From positions 1 through 64,000 of the forward strand of contig CAZQXD010000015.1 of NCBI GenBank assembly GCA_964597315.1: a stretch of DNA of 64,000 nucleotides. The letters run 5' to 3'. The notes below the pieces were generated by a model, which was not told the origin of the DNA, ran no database searches, and saw only the letters and a program-made list of their open reading frames with translations. Within the stretch, counting starts at the first letter, position 1. Each line of letters starts with the position of its first letter. Both the position numbers and the translations under genes were made by a program. Shown here one piece after another: positions 8,709-16,717 of this stretch. This stretch comes from CAZQXD01 sp964597315 (GTDB taxonomy: Bacteria; Pseudomonadota; Gammaproteobacteria; Competibacterales; Competibacteraceae).

Positions 8709-9454
8709 TCTGCATCCTCCCCCGCAACAGCACCCCGATAAGCCCCCCGCAATGCCTCCCCTTCGGGGCAATAACGCCCCACAGGCGCATAGCAGCGGGA
8801 ACAGGTGGCCAGGTGGTTATAGAAGGCGTCACGGGCCGGTACGGCGGCCAGGGGCAGCGGTAGGCGGTCAGGGCGCTCTACGCGATGCTCCTCCCCGTGG
8901 GGGTCCACGAACGGCGGGTTATACCCACCCCGGGGCTTGGTCAGGCAGCCGGGCGTTACGGCACGGTCCCAGTCACTTGGGGGGTCGATCTCCTCGGCCT
9001 CGATGCCCGCCCGGACGTAGGCGGCCAGCAGACTCGGGATGCTGGCCATCTCGGACCACTCCTCCCTGGCCCACTGGCGGAGGGCCTCCAGGGACGCACC
9101 CTCAATGTTCACAGGCAGGACGGGCGACTCCCGGGCGGGGGCGGGCGTACCACCCGGCACGGCCAAACTCTCCCCCGTGAACCCATCGGGCCAGGGTCGG
9201 CAGCCGGAACACCACCAGCCGTGGCCATCCCGCCACCAGTGGCCGCCCCCACAGGTCTTGCAGGGTGTGGAGGGTTTTGGGTTGGGTGCAGGGTTAGAGC
9301 GCCGTCGGAGGGCCTCTAGCAGCCCCGGCTTGTGCTGACGGATGGTGGCGCGGTCGGTATCAGTCAGAGCGCCCCGAGCGCGTAGGTTCTCCCCCTCCAG
9401 GCTCAGCACTATGCCCCGGCGTTTCAGATCGGACAGTACGATGAAGGCGTCCAT
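8705..9454 (-). CDS. Mobile-element protein with TubC-N-like domain and zinc ribbon
   Basis: This 249-residue protein has an N-terminal segment (residues 1-50, VLSDLKRRGIVLSLEGENLR and then HKPGLLEAL) that matches the TubC N-terminal docking-domain pattern seen in many phage and island proteins. A Cys4 knuckle follows (CKTCGGGHWW ... WWCSGC, about 63-80), and a second Cys/His cluster near the C-terminus (HLATCSRCYAPVGRYC). It sits between the ATPase gene (start codon touching the ATPase stop) and the truncated topoisomerase-like gene, so it belongs to the element's replication or maintenance block. The exact function is unknown. Confidence 0.7.
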   Translation of the reverse strand: MDAFIVLSDLKRRGIVLSLEGENLRARGALTDTDRATIRQHKPGLLEALRRRSNPAPNPKPSTPCKTCGGGHWWRDGHGWWCSGCRPWPDGFTGESLAVPGGTPAPARESPVLPVNIEGASLEALRQWAREEWSEMASIPSLLAAYVRAGIEAEEIDPPSDWDRAVTPGCLTKPRGGYNPPFVDPHGEEHRVERPDRLPLPLAAVPARDAFYNHLATCSRCYAPVGRYCPEGEALRGAYRGAVAGEDAE

Positions 9455-10944
9455 CAGAACAGTTCTCCCTCGTCTGCGGTATGAACTTCATCCGACGGGG
9501 GCGTATTTTTTTTTCGGCGAGATTTTAAATTTCCTGGATAACGTTCATAAGGTTCATGAATTTCATACGCATTTGATTTTAAAGGATTTTCTCCATGAAC
9601 TTCAGAGTTTCCAAGTTCATGGGTATTCCTTTGAAGTTCATGCCCATGAACTTTGCATGAACTTTGACCTTGGCAAGGTTCATGGGTTTTTTCCTCTTTT
9701 TTCAGTGGCTCATGAACTTCATGAACTTCATGAACTTCACGGGCAGCACTTTTATTTCCCGCCGAAAAAAGGGTATCCCCTCCGTGTGCCATGTTCATGC
9801 GCTTCAACCCGACGTGGTAGCCGTCCATCCGCCGCACAGGGTCAAACGCCACCTTAACGCCAGCCAGGCGCAGGGCCGGGGCGTTGCGTCGCAATGCATC
9901 CGCAAGCCCTTTCCCGGATCGGGGCCATGTTTCCGTATCCTGCCGATAATCGGCCAAGGTGCTTAGCAATGTCTTGAGCGATCCAGAAAACCCGCCGGGG
10001 TTGCGGTCAACAAAGGCCAGCACGGCACAGGCCACGGGTGACGACTCCAGGGCCATCAGAACGGCAGCGGTGCGTTTACGCTTGTACAGGTCCGTGAAAC
10101 TGTCCGCTCGTCCCATCGCCGTGAACATAGCCTCGCCCAAGGTCGCAAAGTCCACCATCCGGGGTGGGTTCTCCAGCTCGACAGTCGGCAGTGCCCGCAG
10201 GGTGGCGCAGAACAAATCCAGCAACGCCCCCAGAATGCCGGGCCGGGCCTGGTCAAACTGTGCCCGTAAGTCTGAGTCCCGGCGCCGGGACTGGAGTACG
10301 GGTAGCTCCAGACGGATGGTGCGGTCGATCAGGTCTTGCGCCGTGGCCAGGGTGGAAATGCCGTTCATCGCTACGGGGCGTTGCGCTTCGATCAGCGTTT
10401 CCTCGGAATTGGTATACAGGGTGCGCCCGGCAAAGCCTCCGCCAGTACTCAACGTGCAGAGCGCATCCTGTTGGGCCGCAGTCAGGTGAGACAGGTTGTT
10501 GAAGCTGACCAGCCAATTATTGGCGGCTGCAACGAAAACATCCTCGACGGTCTTTGGCGCGGCGCGAAGGTTGACCTCTGACGGGTCCACCAGTTGGCGC
10601 AACCGATCTTGTGTGTCGGACTTTCCGCTACCCTGTTCGCCGCTTAGCTCCAGCACTGTGAAGTGAGTCTCGGGCCGCCAGCACTCCAGCAGATAGGCCA
10701 GCACTAGGGGGCGGTCTTCCTCCGGGACGTTGACGACTTCCCAAAGCGCGTCAAGCTTTCCCCCCGCCACGGGCAACGGCAACGGGGCCATCGTGGGAGT
10801 ACGCCGAAAGCAAACTGGTGGGGCGTCCACCACTCGCCAGCCTTCCGGGCCGATCTCGACGGCTTGCCAGGCATCGTTGCACAGGTCTAGGTAATAGCGC
10901 CGGTCCTCGATGCGGGCGAGAAAACGCTTTCTGATAAGCTTCCC
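9454..10944 (-). pseudogene. 5'-truncated helicase/primase-type ATPase of the integrated element
   Basis: The frame is open from 10944 (just after an in-frame TAA at 10945-10947) to 9454, but the first acceptable start is a GTG at 10833. Coding-like residues continue upstream of that (IEDRRYYLDLCNDAWQAVEI), so the N-terminus has been lost by frameshift or deletion. The core has Walker A GEQGSGKS and the downstream pattern WLVSFNNLSHL ... LSTGGGFAGRTLYT ... RPVAMNGI, typical of the ATPases of integrative elements and phages that replace a replicative helicase. The last ~110 residues are a low-complexity HE(V/P/L)HE-rich tail encoded by a repeat array. The remaining ATPase could still be made from the GTG. 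Confidence 0.65.
9541..9740. repeat. Array of CATGAACTT / AAGTTCATG direct and inverted repeats
   Basis: About a dozen GTTCATG or CATGAAC words occur in 200 bases. The clearest parts are a perfect inverted repeat with 10-base arms (CCATGAACTT at 9593-9602, complement at 9613-9622), a second one at 9634-9653 with a 2-base spacer, a direct copy at 9656-9664, and three exact tandem CATGAACTT units at 9711-9737. The array is translated as HEVHE-type low complexity at the end of the ATPase. It could be iterons or a regulator binding array rather than selected protein sequence. Confidence 0.75.
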
Positions 10945-11354
10945 TTAAATCCTCCAGCCATACAAACGTACCGGGTAGCAGGGTTTCAATGCTTTCGATG
11001 CGCCATCTTGGGTAGTATTCCTCGCCCGCTACTTCTTGCGTGAGCAGTGAATGGGACTTACCCTCCAGGTACGGCCCGTACCACGTCCCAATCCCTGGGC
11101 AGCATGGCGTGATATTGACCATGCTCATCCAGATGATAAGAACGAAGCAGTACCTTTTCGCTACCGCCGGGCAGTGTGGAATATCGGCCTGTTAATAGCC
11201 CAACCAAGTTATCCGGGTGTAGCTGCCAGCCGGTCACAAAGGGAATCAGGCGGACGGAGACGGCTTTGGCACCATCAATTTCGACAAACGCATCTATTTC
11301 CATGGGCTTTGGCACCGAAGCAATAAAGGTAGAGAGGGGCAGGGCAGGCACCAT
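10945..11354 (-). pseudogene. Remnants of mobile-element ORFs between integrase and ATPase
   Basis: Two coding-like segments lie in different frames. The upstream one (11058-11354) reads MEIDAFVEIDGAKAVSVRL ... GWQLHPDNLVGLL ... YHLDEHGQYHAMLPRDWD and stops soon after. The next one, in another frame, reads GPYLEGKSHSLLTQEVAGEEYY ... FVWLEDLREAYQKAF and then gives way to the ATPase frame. This looks like two small element genes and the ATPase 5' end fused and broken by deletions and frameshifts. The 11058-11354 frame alone could be a short real gene. Confidence 0.45.
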
Positions 11355-11400
11355 GGCAATTGGCAGCTATGGTGCCCACCTGGCTGGTAGGGTGTACCGA

Positions 11401-12468
11401 TCAGTTTTTGGCGAAAATGGCCGCATTCATCCGGCCCACCACTTTGGCGGTATGGGCTTCGCTCAGATGGCTGTAACGCTTCACCATCTGCAAGGTCTTA
11501 TGTCCCAGTACCTCGGCGATTTCCGCCAACGTAGCGCCGTTCATGGCCAGATAGGACGCGCAGGAATGACGTAGGTCGTGCCATCGGAAATCATGGATGC
11601 CGGCCCGTTCCAGGGCGTATTCCCAGGCTTCGCGCAGTTCTATGGGGTTGTTCGGGTTATGGGGTGATGGGAACACCAGGTCCGTGTCGATCCGCCGTAC
11701 CTTGGACCGTTCCAGCAGCAGTTCCAAGGCGTGCCCCACCAAGGGGAGCACTCGCCGTTCCCCGTTCTTGGTTTCGTGCAGGACGATGACGCCCCGCTGG
11801 AAGTCCACTTGTGTCCAGCGCATAGCCATGATCTCCATTTTCCGGGCACCCGTGGACAGGGCCAGCACCACCGCCGGATAAAGATCGGCACTTTTACTGG
11901 CCCGACACTCCATTAATAGCCGTTCCCGTTCCTCGTCAGACAGAAATCGCACCCGCCCCCTCGACTCTTTGGGTCGGGTTACCTTGGAGAAAGGATTGAT
12001 CTCGATCCACCCCCATTCCTTAGACGCGATGCTGAATGCGTGGCTTAGTGCCGCCATATAACGCACTACCGTTGCCGGAGACCGCCGTTTGCCGGTAGGA
12101 GTCTTACCCCGGGCCAGTTTGTCCCGGTGTTCCGCTAACAAGGCGGGGGTAACATCGGCTACGGTATAGGCGCCGATTTCCTGCCGCCACCATAGTAGGT
12201 GCCGGGTCTGATCTCGGGCACTCTTGGGTTTGTGGGGCATGACATCGCGCAGGTAGCGGTCTACCAGATCCGTCACGGTATGGCGTTTCGCTTCGGTGGT
12301 TTTGAAATGCCGCCCTTCCCGAATGGCCGTTTCGGTCTGTTGCGCCCAGCGGCGGGCATCGGTGAGACGATCGAAGGTGGCAGACTGGGGTGGAAAGCCC
12401 TTGAGGCGAACTTTCACCCGGTAGGCTGTTTTGCCGTCGTTACTGACGCGCTTTTCGATGTTAGCCAT
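11401..12468 (-). CDS. Tyrosine recombinase (site-specific integrase)
   Basis: This 355-residue phage-type integrase catalyses insertion and excision at the neighbouring tRNA-Leu. The N-terminal arm-binding part is followed by a SAM-like core-binding domain (about 60-155) and the catalytic domain with all expected residues: R209 (TGARKMEI), K234 (ETKNGERR), H297-x-x-R300 (WHDLRHS), H323 (LGHKT) and nucleophile Y332 (KRYSHL). It looks intact. It is transcribed away from the tRNA with about 0.5 kb between, which is normal for integrases at the attachment-site end of an island. Downstream genes on the same strand are element remnants and the defence cargo. Confidence 0.95.
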   Translation of the reverse strand: MANIEKRVSNDGKTAYRVKVRLKGFPPQSATFDRLTDARRWAQQTETAIREGRHFKTTEAKRHTVTDLVDRYLRDVMPHKPKSARDQTRHLLWWRQEIGAYTVADVTPALLAEHRDKLARGKTPTGKRRSPATVVRYMAALSHAFSIASKEWGWIEINPFSKVTRPKESRGRVRFLSDEERERLLMECRASKSADLYPAVVLALSTGARKMEIMAMRWTQVDFQRGVIVLHETKNGERRVLPLVGHALELLLERSKVRRIDTDLVFPSPHNPNNPIELREAWEYALERAGIHDFRWHDLRHSCASYLAMNGATLAEIAEVLGHKTLQMVKRYSHLSEAHTAKVVGRMNAAIFAKN

Positions 12469-12963
12469 GGTTCCGCTCTCCGTTGTCAGTGGAGCGGCAG
12501 GCGATGAAGTTGCTACGCTTTGAAGTAGCCATTGATGCGGTCTCCTAACCAGACTGTGTTAATGGTCAGGGCCGGGTAGCGGTGTTGGCGCACCGTCCGG
12601 CCCGCCTGGCATTTCAGGTTCGAAATACCTACCCACACAGTACGACAAACCGCGATAAACGGCAACACCGGATGGATAGTCCGTTGTGTGTATTATTTTT
12701 AGCTGAATACAAACAGCTAGTTGAATTTTATTATGATGGGCATGGGGCACTGGTGGGGCAGTGACAGGCAAAATATGGGTGGTTGGGTGGCCTGAAGTGG
12801 TCTTGGTGCCGAGAGATTCCAGTAAGGTCTGGCGGGTAGCGATCAGTCGGGTTCTGATGAGGTTGGTGGCCAATAGCTGTGCGTAAATGCCCCAAGAGTG
12901 TCCCACCGATGGAGTGGCAAGCAGTATGGCAAAAAGGTTTTTTTAATAAGCTACTGAATTTAT
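12469..12963. other. Non-coding attachment-side region between integrase and tRNA-Leu
   Basis: There is no convincing gene in about 495 bases. It holds TTGGTGCCGAG at 12803-12813, an 11-base copy of the tRNA 3' end, and a short inverted repeat GCTAC ... GTAGC near 12510-12530 just upstream of the integrase. It probably contains the integrase promoter and arm-type binding sites. Confidence 0.5.
12803..12813. repeat. Possible att-like copy of the tRNA-Leu 3' end
   Basis: TTGGTGCCGAG is identical to 12963-12973 at the 3' end of the tRNA-Leu gene, and the following AGATTC partly resembles the T-arm region there. It could be a decayed attachment site from an earlier insertion. Eleven bases is short, so chance is not excluded. 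Confidence 0.35.
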
Positions 12964-13050
12964 TGGTGCCGAGGGAGAGACTCGAACTCTCACGGTGTCA
13001 CCACCGGCGGATTTTGAGTCCGCTGCGTCTACCAGTTCCGCCACCCCGGC
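12964..13050 (-). tRNA. tRNA-Leu (anticodon CAA)
   Basis: The 87-base gene encodes its own CCA. The acceptor stem GCCGGGG pairs with the 3' CCTCGGC-type strand (one G-U/mismatch position). The D-arm is GCGGAACTGGTAGACGC, the anticodon arm is GCGGA-CTCAAAA-TCCGC (anticodon CAA), there is a long class II variable arm (CGGTG-GTGA-CACCG), and the T-arm is GAGAGTTCGAGTCTCTC. The long variable arm and the anticodon identify leucine. The 3' end is the likely integration target of the adjacent recombinase. Confidence 0.96.
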
Positions 13051-13068
13051 ACGGGCGGGAAAGAGCGC

Positions 13069-13098
13069 ATAGTACATGGATTTTCTGGGGTCCGGCAA
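13069..13098 (-). promoter_or_regulatory. Sigma-70 promoter of the tRNA-Leu gene
   Basis: On the minus strand, TTGCCG (13098-13093) and TACTAT (13074-13069) are separated by 18 bases. A GC-rich discriminator (GCGCTC) follows, typical of stringently controlled stable RNA promoters. The mature 5' end is 18 bases after the -10 box. Confidence 0.55.
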
Positions 13099-13340
13099 GG
13101 TTTGCCGACGTTTGAATCACCGTTGCCTGTAGGAGCGGCTGGCCGGTCCTTTTCAGTCCAAAGGTTGATAGGGGTCAATTCTCCACCTGGACCGTTGAGG
13201 TTATCGTAGACCCGAGCGCATGACGCCCCAAGGAATACCCGACGGTCCTGGACCACGGGCGCGTTGTCTCCGGTGTCCGGTGGGCATCGCTTTGGCCGAG
13301 GAGGTGTGCGCCATCCGCGCCGTCGCTGGAGGTTCCCGAA

Positions 13341-13838
13341 TTGACCGATGACGAACTGGTCCAATTGCTGTCGACCCAAGCGTATTTCACGAACCTGCCC
13401 AGAGATCACCTGAAGCTGATTACGCCCTGCGCCAGAGAGGTCTGGTATGCGGCTGGGGAGTATTTATTCCGCCAGGACCAAAGGGCCAACTGCTTCTATA
13501 TTTTGCTGGAGGGCGAGGTAACCTTGAGCGTTCGTGATCACCGTTCGGGCGCGGCGCACATTCAGACCGTGGTCGCTGGAGAGCCGCTGGGCTGGTCCTG
13601 GCTGACCCCGCCGTTTCGCTGGCGCTTCGACGGCAAGACCCGGACCCCGGTACGGGCCGTGGTGTTCCAGGCTGCCTGCCTGCGGGAGCTGATGGACCAG
13701 CATTTTCTCCTGGGCTATGAACTGCTCAAGCGGGCTATGGACATCATGGCCAGGCGCTTGCAAGCCACTCGGCGGCAACTCCTGAACGTCTACGGGGAGC
13801 GGCCATGCTCCACCGAACCCCATGACCCCGATCCCTAG
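13341..13838 (+). CDS. Cyclic nucleotide-binding domain protein
   Basis: This 165-residue protein has a single cNMP-binding (CRP-like) beta-roll: F/L-rich helix, then AAGEYLFRQDQRANCFYILL-type GE and G-x-Y/F-x-I-L-x-G features, LEGEVTLSV, and VVAGEPLGWSWL in place of the phosphate cassette. A helical end follows, with no obvious helix-turn-helix. Start is TTG at 13341 because GGAGG sits 8 bases before it and no better in-frame start exists. It is probably a stand-alone sensor or a CRP-like protein without an output domain. The ligand is unknown, and the cassette lacks the Arg expected for tight cAMP binding. Confidence 0.75.
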   Translation: MTDDELVQLLSTQAYFTNLPRDHLKLITPCAREVWYAAGEYLFRQDQRANCFYILLEGEVTLSVRDHRSGAAHIQTVVAGEPLGWSWLTPPFRWRFDGKTRTPVRAVVFQAACLRELMDQHFLLGYELLKRAMDIMARRLQATRRQLLNVYGERPCSTEPHDPDP

Positions 13839-13918
13839 GGTCTTGGGCTACCCTTTGGCCTGTCGCCAGGGATCAGTGGATGGATGCGCCTGTCCCTGGG
13901 CTACAAGCCCGCCTTGGG

Positions 13919-15466
13919 TTAAACCGTCTTCAACCAGCTCACTTTATACAGGTCCAGTCGCCGGTCCCGGAAGTTGCGAACCGAGCCATGCATGCGCATT
14001 TCCTTGAGGCTGTCCAAGTCTAGGTCCACGATCAGGGTCATCTCCGTATTGGGAGTGGCCTCGGCGGCGATGGCGTCATGGGGGAAAGCAAAATCCGAAG
14101 GAGTGAATACCGCCGCTTGGGCGTATTGCATGTCCATGTTCTCCACCTTGGGCAGGTTGCCGACGCTGCCGGAGATTACCACATAGCATTCGTTCTCGAT
14201 GGCCCGGGCTTGGGCGCAGCGACGCACCCGCAGATAGGCGTTTTTGGTGTCGGTCCAGAACGGCACGAACAGGATCTGCATGCCCTGGTCGGCCAGTATG
14301 CGGGGCAGTTCCGGGAACTCCACGTCATAGCAGACTAGCACCCCGATCTTGCCCACGTCGGTTTCAAACACCCGTAGCTCATCGCCCCCTTGCAAGCCCC
14401 AGTAAGCGGACTCATCGGGGGTGATATGCAGCTTGCGTTGGCTCTCCCAGGTGCCGTCGCGTCGACACAGAAAGGCGGTGTTGTAGAGTTTGTGATCGTG
14501 GTATTCCGGCATGGAGCCAGCGATGATATTGACATTGTATGCCAGGGCCAGACGTTGCATTTCCTGACGGATTTCGTCGGTGTACTCGGCCAGGCTGCGC
14601 ACCGCCTCGGCGGGGTTGTCCTGGGGGAACAAACCCATCAAAGGGCCGTTGAAGAACTCGGGAAACAGCATTAGATCGGCCTTATAGCCGGATACCGCAT
14701 CCACGAAATACTCCATTTGTTGGAATAGATCGTCCAAAGAGGCGAGGGATCGCATCTGCCATTGCACCGCCCCAATTCGCACCACGGTCTTGCTGGCGCC
14801 GATCAGTTTCTCCTTGCCCTCATAGTAAATATTCAGCCATTCCAGCAGGGTGGCGTAGGCTTTGGAATCCCGATCATCGCTCATATAGCCGGTGATGAGT
14901 TTGCGGACATGAAAATCATTGGCGAGTTGAAAGGTCAGGATCGGGTCGTAGATCTCCTTGGCCTTGACCTGCTCCACGTACTGCTGGGGGGACAGCCGAT
15001 CGGCGTGTTCCCGGTAGCCGGGGATGCGCCCCCCGGCCACGATGGCCCGCAAGTTGAGGTTCTCGCACAGTTCCTTTCGGGCATCGTAAAGACGTCGGCC
15101 CAGACGCAAATCCCGGTACTCCGGGTGTACGAACACATCCACCCCGTAGAGGGTGTCGCCGTTGGGGTCGTGGTTGGTGATATAGCCGTTGCCGGTGATC
15201 CGCTGATAGGTGTGGTTGTCCCCATAGCGGGCATATTCCACGACCAGGCTGATGGCGGCGGCCACCACCTTGCCATTATCCTCGATACAAATCTGGCCAT
15301 CGGGAAACCGGGCGATCTGGGAGGCGAACTGTTCCCGTTTCCAAGCTCCGTCCAGGTCTGGATATACCAGGTCCATGATTTCCTTAATGTCCTCGTAGTC
15401 AGACAGCCGGGTATTGCGGAGCCTTAGACGGTGTTGCTCCGCCTGCTTGGGGGTATTATCGGTCAT
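13919..15466 (-). CDS. GNAT acetyltransferase - carbon-nitrogen hydrolase fusion
   Basis: This two-domain protein has 515 residues. Residues 12-225 are a GNAT acyltransferase fold (VDVFVHPEYRDLRLGRRLYDAR is the acetyl-CoA loop region). Residues 228-515 are a nitrilase-superfamily amidohydrolase with the full catalytic triad: E270 (LFPEFF), K345 (RKLH) and C379 (VCYD). This fusion is a known bacterial protein family, with predicted roles in acylation or deacylation of an amine substrate. The substrate is not known. The gene stands alone on the minus strand, convergent with the cNMP-binding gene. Confidence 0.9.
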   Translation of the reverse strand: MTDNTPKQAEQHRLRLRNTRLSDYEDIKEIMDLVYPDLDGAWKREQFASQIARFPDGQICIEDNGKVVAAAISLVVEYARYGDNHTYQRITGNGYITNHDPNGDTLYGVDVFVHPEYRDLRLGRRLYDARKELCENLNLRAIVAGGRIPGYREHADRLSPQQYVEQVKAKEIYDPILTFQLANDFHVRKLITGYMSDDRDSKAYATLLEWLNIYYEGKEKLIGASKTVVRIGAVQWQMRSLASLDDLFQQMEYFVDAVSGYKADLMLFPEFFNGPLMGLFPQDNPAEAVRSLAEYTDEIRQEMQRLALAYNVNIIAGSMPEYHDHKLYNTAFLCRRDGTWESQRKLHITPDESAYWGLQGGDELRVFETDVGKIGVLVCYDVEFPELPRILADQGMQILFVPFWTDTKNAYLRVRRCAQARAIENECYVVISGSVGNLPKVENMDMQYAQAAVFTPSDFAFPHDAIAAEATPNTEMTLIVDLDLDSLKEMRMHGSVRNFRDRRLDLYKVSWLKTV

Positions 15467-15639
15467 GGCTGGGGATGCTTCCTTAGGGTTCTCACTTGGA
15501 ATACGGGAGAATTGTCGTATGGTTTCCGCGTTCTGGATAGGGTATGCGGACTGTCACTGGGATGAGGATAGCAGCGCCAAGGTCTATCCCGCCTATACTT
15601 AGAAATTGCCTTAGATCGTTCATGCGCCGGAGTGCCCAC

Positions 15640-16419
15640 ATGTCCAGTTTCGTTTTCGGTGATGTCGTCAAAAAATCCCAGACCACCAGGCCATTGGTAG
15701 TGCTGGCCAGCCGTGTCAGGGACGGCGTGGAGGAAATCAAGGTCATTGCCGAGGCCGACAGCCATCCCTGGTGGTGCAAGGCCAGCAGTCTGGTTCCCCG
15801 GTCACCGGCTGAAGCGGGGAATGCCGTCCATGAACACCGCTACCACCGGCTGTTGCTGCTGTGCGCCCGTCTGGCGCTGGCCCAGGGCATTCCAGTGCGC
15901 CTGCAAGATGGCGTCTTACAGACCGAACTGTCCGAAGGGAATGAAGACTGGCCGGTTGAGGCGTCCCGACAGGCGGATTTCCAGACCCTAACCCCGTATC
16001 CGGCCTCGTCCCAGCAGGCCTCCGAACCGCCTTCGGAACCGGTCCTGGAACCGGCTTCGGAGCTAACGCCGGAACCCGCACCCGCACCGGAACCGACGTC
16101 AGAACCGGCCACCGACCCGGGGTTGTCCGCCCAGGTGTTAGCCTATGTGGAAAATCGTTTTGGCGAGGACATCCGCATCGCCGTGGAACAACTGGCCACG
16201 GAGGGGGTGGTGACGGCCACCATTTTACAAGCTACCCGCATCAAAAATTTCCTGGAAATCCACGACATCGCGTTTCGCTATCAGCCCACGGGACAGCACA
16301 GCGCCCGGTTGACCACGACGCTGCCTCTGAGCCTGGAACCGCCGGAGGACGAATCCGAGAGTCGGCAGCAGCAGATTCAATCAGGAGGGGTGGGCCGACC
16401 TTTTTGGCCTGCTCTTTAA
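15640..16419 (+). CDS. Hypothetical protein with Pro/Glu-rich linker
   Basis: About 259 residues are encoded. An N-terminal folded part (SFVFGDVVKKSQTTRPLVVL ... HPWWCKASSLV) is followed by a linker of repeated (S/E)EP-(P/A)S units at about residues 125-165 and a C-terminal helical part (LSAQVLAYVENRFGEDIRIA ... TRIKNFLEIHDIAFRY). It is not recognised. Start at 15640 has GGAG 8 bases upstream; an ATG at 15622 in frame is an alternative. No signal peptide or membrane segment is seen. Its end overlaps the convergent gene by 4 bases. Confidence 0.6.
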   Translation: MSSFVFGDVVKKSQTTRPLVVLASRVRDGVEEIKVIAEADSHPWWCKASSLVPRSPAEAGNAVHEHRYHRLLLLCARLALAQGIPVRLQDGVLQTELSEGNEDWPVEASRQADFQTLTPYPASSQQASEPPSEPVLEPASELTPEPAPAPEPTSEPATDPGLSAQVLAYVENRFGEDIRIAVEQLATEGVVTATILQATRIKNFLEIHDIAFRYQPTGQHSARLTTTLPLSLEPPEDESESRQQQIQSGGVGRPFWPAL

Positions 16420-16688
16420 TTGACCAGGGGCTGGGGCCGGGATACGTCCTGGCGGGGGCGAACCTGGCTACGGCACCGGTCCGTCTGGGCAATAATGAGA
16501 TGTCCCCCCACCGTCGGCGGGACAACGGTCGGGCTGTCGGGATCGTGGCTGATGTCCATGGGTGGGCGCTTGTAGATCTGAATGGTGCCGTCCTCGGCGA
16601 TGAGGTAATAACAGAACACCTCGGCGTGAATCGGCGCGGCGAGGGTGGCCAGGACCAGGGTCAAGAGAAGGGTCGCGGTTCGGGTCAA
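16416..16688 (-). CDS. Small exported DUF4124-like protein
   Basis: This 90-residue protein has a signal peptide (LLLTLVLATLAAPIHA) and then FCYYLIAEDGTIQIYKRPP. That fits the DUF4124 pattern of a short periplasmic domain in which an aromatic residue and EDG precede a D/KRPP end. The start is TTG at 16688, chosen because AAGGAG lies 7 bases upstream and the signal peptide begins there. The function is unknown. It follows the TPR gene on the same strand by about 30 bases and may be cotranscribed. Confidence 0.6.
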   Translation of the reverse strand: MTRTATLLLTLVLATLAAPIHAEVFCYYLIAEDGTIQIYKRPPMDISHDPDSPTVVPPTVGGHLIIAQTDRCRSQVRPRQDVSRPQPLVN

Positions 16689-16717
16689 GGGAGTACTCCT
16701 TATAGCTATCCTGTCGG

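Noticed and set aside
9711..9737. CRISPR array
   Set aside because: Repeats are 9 bases, without unique spacers, and lie in a coding frame; no cas genes are present.
12559..12906. 115-residue open frame between integrase and tRNA
   Set aside because: Composition is not protein-like, it has no ribosome-binding site, and it includes att-like DNA.
13029..13409. 126-residue minus-strand frame across the tRNA and cNMP gene
   Set aside because: It overlaps the tRNA-Leu gene and its promoter and has no coding character.
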